64,000 bases of DNA from Ruminococcus bromii (GTDB taxonomy: Bacteria; Bacillota; Clostridia; Oscillospirales; Acutalibacteraceae): NCBI RefSeq assembly GCF_002834235.1, contig NZ_NNBY01000030.1:1-64000 (forward strand). The letters run 5' to 3'. Below the pieces are notes generated by a model. It saw nothing but the letters and a program-made list of their open reading frames with translations, was not told the origin of the DNA and did not search any database. Below, one piece after another: positions 60,804 through 64,000 of the stretch. Position numbers and translations under genes: made by a program. Each line of letters begins with the position of its first letter. Position 1 is the first letter of the stretch.

Positions 60804-61721
60804 TTATTCATCCCTTTTCATTGAAGTTTGTCCCGTTTTGATTGTCACACCTGAACCCTCGGTTGAAATGACAACCGTTCCGTTTTCATCGGTTCTGTAT
60901 GTTTCAACTCCGAATTCATCAAGCAACTTTAATGTGCTTTTGTGCGGATGTCCGTAGCTGTTATCCTTGCCGAGTGAAATAACCGCATATTTTGGATTTA
61001 CCTTTTCAAGCAACACTTTTGTTGTTGAAGTTCTGCTTCCGTGATGACCTACTTTAAGAACTTCTGCACTCATATCTGCCGTAACAGTTTCAAGCTCTTT
61101 CTTTTCGGCATCTCCGAGGAACAGAAAGCTGTCGTTTTTATAAGTTATTTTTAGAATTACAGAACAATTGTTCAGATTATCCTCGTCAATTGTTACGGGA
61201 GCAAGAATATTTATACTGAAATCGTTGTCATCAATAATATTCATACCTGCTTTGGCTGACTTGACTTTAAGTCCCTTGTCTGCAATTGCCGTGAGCAGAT
61301 TCTCATAGGTCTTGGTTGTGGTTGTAACCTTAGGCATATAGATTTCACCGATATTGTTATGCTTTACAACATAAGCCATTGAACCGATATGGTCGGCATG
61401 AGGGTGAGTTGCAACGAGATAATCAATATTTGTGTATCCGAGATTATTGATATATTCGGTAATACTTTTGCCGTACATATTTTCGCCTGCATCAATCAGC
61501 ATACACTTTTGATTCGGCAGTTCAATGAATATGCTGTCACCCTGTCCGACATCAAGGTAATGAACCGATAATGTTCCGATTTCTGAAACAGTTGTTTTGC
61601 TTTCCGAATCGGAACCGTTCACATTGATATTGATTGAACACGAACAAAGTGCAAGACAGATTACCGCAAACAATGCAGTAAGCTTTAATATTAATTTTGA
61701 ATTAATTTTAATTTTTAACAC
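60804..61721 (-). CDS. ComEC/Rec2-like metallo-beta-lactamase-fold lipoprotein
   Basis: About 305 residues with a lipoprotein signal (LALCSC). The MBL fold has the HxHxDH motif in VATHPHADHIG, VHYLDVGQGDSIFIE (the ComEC C-terminal signature), LFLGDAEKKE and KVGHHGS. It resembles the nuclease domain of ComEC, but detached and anchored outside the membrane. It may hydrolyse nucleic acid or phosphodiesters. The start is uncertain: the promoter -10 (61740-61745) excludes TTG 61760, and GTG 61721 lies inside its own ribosome-site sequence. An ATT six nt after GAGGTG is another option. Confidence 0.88.
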   Translation of the reverse strand: MLKIKINSKLILKLTALFAVICLALCSCSININVNGSDSESKTTVSEIGTLSVHYLDVGQGDSIFIELPNQKCMLIDAGENMYGKSITEYINNLGYTNIDYLVATHPHADHIGSMAYVVKHNNIGEIYMPKVTTTTKTYENLLTAIADKGLKVKSAKAGMNIIDDNDFSINILAPVTIDEDNLNNCSVILKITYKNDSFLFLGDAEKKELETVTADMSAEVLKVGHHGSRTSTTKVLLEKVNPKYAVISLGKDNSYGHPHKSTLKLLDEFGVETYRTDENGTVVISTEGSGVTIKTGQTSMKRDE

Positions 61722-61739
61722 CTCACAATTCTGAGTCTT

Positions 61740-61768
61740 ATTGTACAATAAACAAGTCAATATTTCAA
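61740..61768 (-). promoter_or_regulatory. Promoter of the MBL lipoprotein-DUF3006 operon
   Basis: TTGAAA (61763-61768), a 17-bp spacer and TACAAT (61740-61745) on the minus strand. It lies inside the apparent 5' part of the open frame, so the true start is downstream. Confidence 0.65.
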
Positions 61769-61775
61769 GAACAGA

Positions 61776-61803
61776 AAAAGGAGAGCCTTTGCGACTCTCC
61801 CCT
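61776..61803 (-). terminator. Terminator of the ABC transporter operon
   Basis: On the minus strand, stem GGAGAGTC / GGCTCTCC (imperfect) followed by TTTTTC. Confidence 0.75.
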
Positions 61804-61814
61804 TTAGATTATCA

Positions 61815-63713
61815 TTATGCGGTTTTGCCTGTATAAAGCTGATAGTATCTGCCCTTTTGTTCAAGAAGCCGTTCATGTGAACCACGCTCGATGATTCTGC
61901 CCTTTTCAAGAACCATAATACAGTCTGAATTCTTGATTGTTGAAAGTCTGTGGGCAATAACAAAGGTTGTTCTGCCGTGCATAAGCTTATCCATGCTGTC
62001 CTGAACCATCTTTTCGGTACGGGTATCAATTGAACTTGTAGCCTCATCAAGGATAAGTGCGGGCGGATCTGCAACAGCGGCTCTTGCAATCGCAAGCATC
62101 TGGCGCTGTCCCTGACTGAGATTGCCGCCGTCACCTTTGAGCAGGGTGTTGTAGCCGTCAGGAAGTTTTCTGATAAAGCTGTCTGCATTGGCAAGCTTTG
62201 CCGCTGCGATAACCTCTTCGTCTGTTGCGTCAAGTCTGCCGTAACGGATATTTTCCATTACGGTATCCGTGAACAGGTGTGTATCCTGTAAAACTATACC
62301 GAGTGAACGGCGAAGATCGCCTTTTTTGATTTTGTTGATATTGATTCCGTCATAACGGATTTTACCGTCCTGAATATCATAGAATCGGTTAATAAGGTTT
62401 GTGATTGTTGTTTTACCTGCACCTGTTGAACCGACAAACGCAATCTTCTGACCGGGTTCTGCGTACAAATCAATATTGTGAAGAACGATTTTATCATCTG
62501 TATAACCGAAGTCAACATCGTCCATAACAAGCGCACCCTTGAGTTCACGATACTCTGTTTTGCCTGTTGTGCTGTGAGTATGTTTCCAAGCCCACATACC
62601 TGTTTTTTCCTCAGTTTCAACAAGCCTGTTGCCCTCTTTGCGTACATTAACAAGTGTTACATATCCGTCATCAACCTCAGGCTCTTCGTCAAGAAGTTTA
62701 AAGATACGGTCTGCACCTGCAAGCGCCATAACAATTGAGTTAAACTGCTGGCTGACCTGATTGATAGGCTGGGTAAAGCTCTTGTTAAATGTGAGGAAGC
62801 TTACGAGTTTACCGATTGTAAATCCGAGGAAGTTGTTGAGAGCAAAGATACAACCTACGATTGCACAAAGTACATAGCTGATGTTACCGATTTGTGCGTT
62901 AATCGGCATAAGGATATTTGCAAACTTGTTTGCGTTGTATGAACTGTTGAAAAGCCTGTCATTAAGCTCATTGAATTCTTCAATGCTCTTTTTTTCATGG
63001 TTAAATACTTTTACAACCTTCTGACCGTTCATCATTTCCTCAATGTAACCGTTAGTCGCACCGAGGTCTGCCTGCTGTTTTGCAAAAAACCTTCCGCTTC
63101 GTGACGCAAGCTGTTTTGTTACAAAAAGCATTACACCAACCATTATAAGTGTAAGAATTGTAAGAGGAATACTGAGTGTAAACATACTGACAAGAACGGC
63201 TATGATTGTAATTCCGCTGTTGAAAAGCTGAGGAATACTCTGGCTGATCATCTGACGGAGGGTGTCAATATCGTTTGTGTAAACACTCATGATATCGCCG
63301 TGAGGGTGTGTGTCAAAGTATTTTATCGGAAGGCTTTCCATATGTTCAAATATCTGACAACGCAAATCACGCATTGTACCCTGTGTTACATAAACCATAA
63401 TTTTGGCGTAGATAAACGCCGACGCCGCACCGATTGCATAGAAAATTGCAACTCTTAAAATTGCTCCGAGCATCGGTCCGAAGTCACGGCTTCCGCTCTG
63501 AATCATCGGAGTGATGTAATCGTCAATAAGATTCTGAATAAACAATGAACCCTGAACATTTGCAAGTACGCTGATGAGGATGCAGACGAAAACAATAATC
63601 ATCTGAAATTTATATTTTTTGAAGATAATACCGAATAGTCTTTTAAGAACCTGACCTGAATTTTCGACCTTTTGTGCAGGTCCTCGGTTTCTTCTTCCCA
63701 TTGGTCCCGGCAT
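61815..63713 (-). CDS. ABC exporter half-transporter (permease-ATPase fusion)
   Basis: A 632-residue type IV ABC exporter subunit. The N-terminal transmembrane domain has six helices (residues ~40-330) with the coupling-helix region MNGQKVVKVFNHEKK. The ATPase has Walker A (GSTGAGKTTI), Q-loop (IVLQDTHLF), signature (NLSQGQRQ), Walker B (LILDEATSSID) and H-loop (VIAHRLS). An insertion between domains is present at ~355-385 (TEEKTGMWAWKHTHS). It begins 2 bp after the partner gene at the right edge, so the two form a heterodimeric exporter of the multidrug or peptide type. Confidence 0.95.
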   Translation of the reverse strand: MPGPMGRRNRGPAQKVENSGQVLKRLFGIIFKKYKFQMIIVFVCILISVLANVQGSLFIQNLIDDYITPMIQSGSRDFGPMLGAILRVAIFYAIGAASAFIYAKIMVYVTQGTMRDLRCQIFEHMESLPIKYFDTHPHGDIMSVYTNDIDTLRQMISQSIPQLFNSGITIIAVLVSMFTLSIPLTILTLIMVGVMLFVTKQLASRSGRFFAKQQADLGATNGYIEEMMNGQKVVKVFNHEKKSIEEFNELNDRLFNSSYNANKFANILMPINAQIGNISYVLCAIVGCIFALNNFLGFTIGKLVSFLTFNKSFTQPINQVSQQFNSIVMALAGADRIFKLLDEEPEVDDGYVTLVNVRKEGNRLVETEEKTGMWAWKHTHSTTGKTEYRELKGALVMDDVDFGYTDDKIVLHNIDLYAEPGQKIAFVGSTGAGKTTITNLINRFYDIQDGKIRYDGININKIKKGDLRRSLGIVLQDTHLFTDTVMENIRYGRLDATDEEVIAAAKLANADSFIRKLPDGYNTLLKGDGGNLSQGQRQMLAIARAAVADPPALILDEATSSIDTRTEKMVQDSMDKLMHGRTTFVIAHRLSTIKNSDCIMVLEKGRIIERGSHERLLEQKGRYYQLYTGKTA

Positions 63714-63715
63714 AA

Positions 63716-64000
63716 TTACAGCTCTCCTTTCGCATCAAAATCACCGTTGCCGCTTGTCTGGGCAACATAAATTTCATTGTAAATCGGACTGTTTTTGATA
63801 AGTTCTTCGTGAGTACCCACTGCGCTTATCTCACCGTCATCCATTACAATAATCTTGTCTGCGTGTGAAACGCTTGATACACGCTGTGAAATAATCAGCT
63901 TTGTAGTATCGGGGATATTCTCGCTGAATGCCTTGCGGATACTTGCGTCTGTTGCGGTATCAACTGCACTTGTCGAATCATCAAGAATAAGAATTTTCGG
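63716..64000 (-). CDS. ABC exporter half-transporter, C-terminal end only (5' part outside window)
   Basis: The last 94 codons of an ABC ATPase: Walker B LILDDSTSAVDT, then an H-loop written IISQRVSS (Gln in place of the usual His), and a D-loop region. The frame is open to the right edge. The Asp after the Walker B Asp (LDDS rather than LDEA) and the missing H-loop His indicate a degenerate ATP site, which is usual for one half of heterodimeric exporters such as those paired with the downstream canonical subunit. Confidence 0.93.
   Translation of the reverse strand, partial: PKILILDDSTSAVDTATDASIRKAFSENIPDTTKLIISQRVSSVSHADKIIVMDDGEISAVGTHEELIKNSPIYNEIYVAQTSGNGDFDAKGEL

Overview
The window reads as a chromosome segment of a low-GC Gram-positive member of the Clostridia, most likely a Ruminococcus-like (Oscillospiraceae) gut bacterium. 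Three kinds of evidence support this: two secreted proteins end in type I dockerins; sporulation and clostridial families are present (BofA, SpoIIM, DUF4364, DUF5685); and promoters and Shine-Dalgarno sites are strong and Gram-positive in style (TTGACA-17-TATAAT, GGAGGTGAT). Most genes are on the minus strand. No rRNA, CRISPR array or intact mobile element was seen.

Left end (1-9.9 kb): a TetR regulator overlaps a secreted collagen-like protein, which is followed by a very large secreted protein with InlB/Flg_new repeats that runs off the left edge. Next is a two-component pair divergent from a redox operon: a CD1871A-type CXXC peptide, a polyferredoxin membrane protein and a TlpA-like thioredoxin lipoprotein. 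A dyad lies between them.

Accessory island (10-19.9 kb): about ten small unidentified membrane or acidic cytosolic proteins, a CPBP protease, a lipoprotein, a PadR regulator with a frameshifted small partner, two remnants of one IS3-type element sharing an identical 82-bp end, and an exact 80-bp copy of one gene's 3' end. It looks like a store of immunity-type genes with no toxin, but that is inference.

Core block (20-34.9 kb): the sufCBDSU iron-sulfur operon, divergent from an IscR-like Rrf2 gene with a 23-bp dyad over the suf promoter; DUF4364, BofA and SecG; uvrB-parE-parC with gaps of about 15 nt behind a promoter whose spacer holds a LexA box; then radC and pyrE.

Middle (35-49.9 kb): a dockerin protein and a dockerin-bearing papain-like protease; a LexA-boxed operon of a Y-family polymerase, a 76-residue protein and an SPL-like radical SAM protein; an envelope cluster (SpoIIM-like, YesL-like and two single-pass proteins); proC; an SH3b/Big2/GH24 lysozyme with an SH3b domain apparently inside the catalytic domain; and a J-protein, DUF5685 and membrane protein group.

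Right end (50-64 kb): duplicated tRNA-Leu(GAG) genes and degenerate repeats; a HAD phosphatase; a two-component system next to a Dlt-like operon that carries an extra PLP decarboxylase (adenylation enzyme, decarboxylase, acyl carrier protein, MBOAT, DltD-like). This is the strongest candidate for an undescribed system: the combination resembles carrier-bound amino acid decarboxylation (BtrI/BtrJ/BtrK) joined to envelope acylation. After it come a DUF2798 protein with a hairpin leader, DUF3006, a ComEC-like metallo-beta-lactamase lipoprotein, and two ABC exporter half-transporters, the second cut by the right edge.
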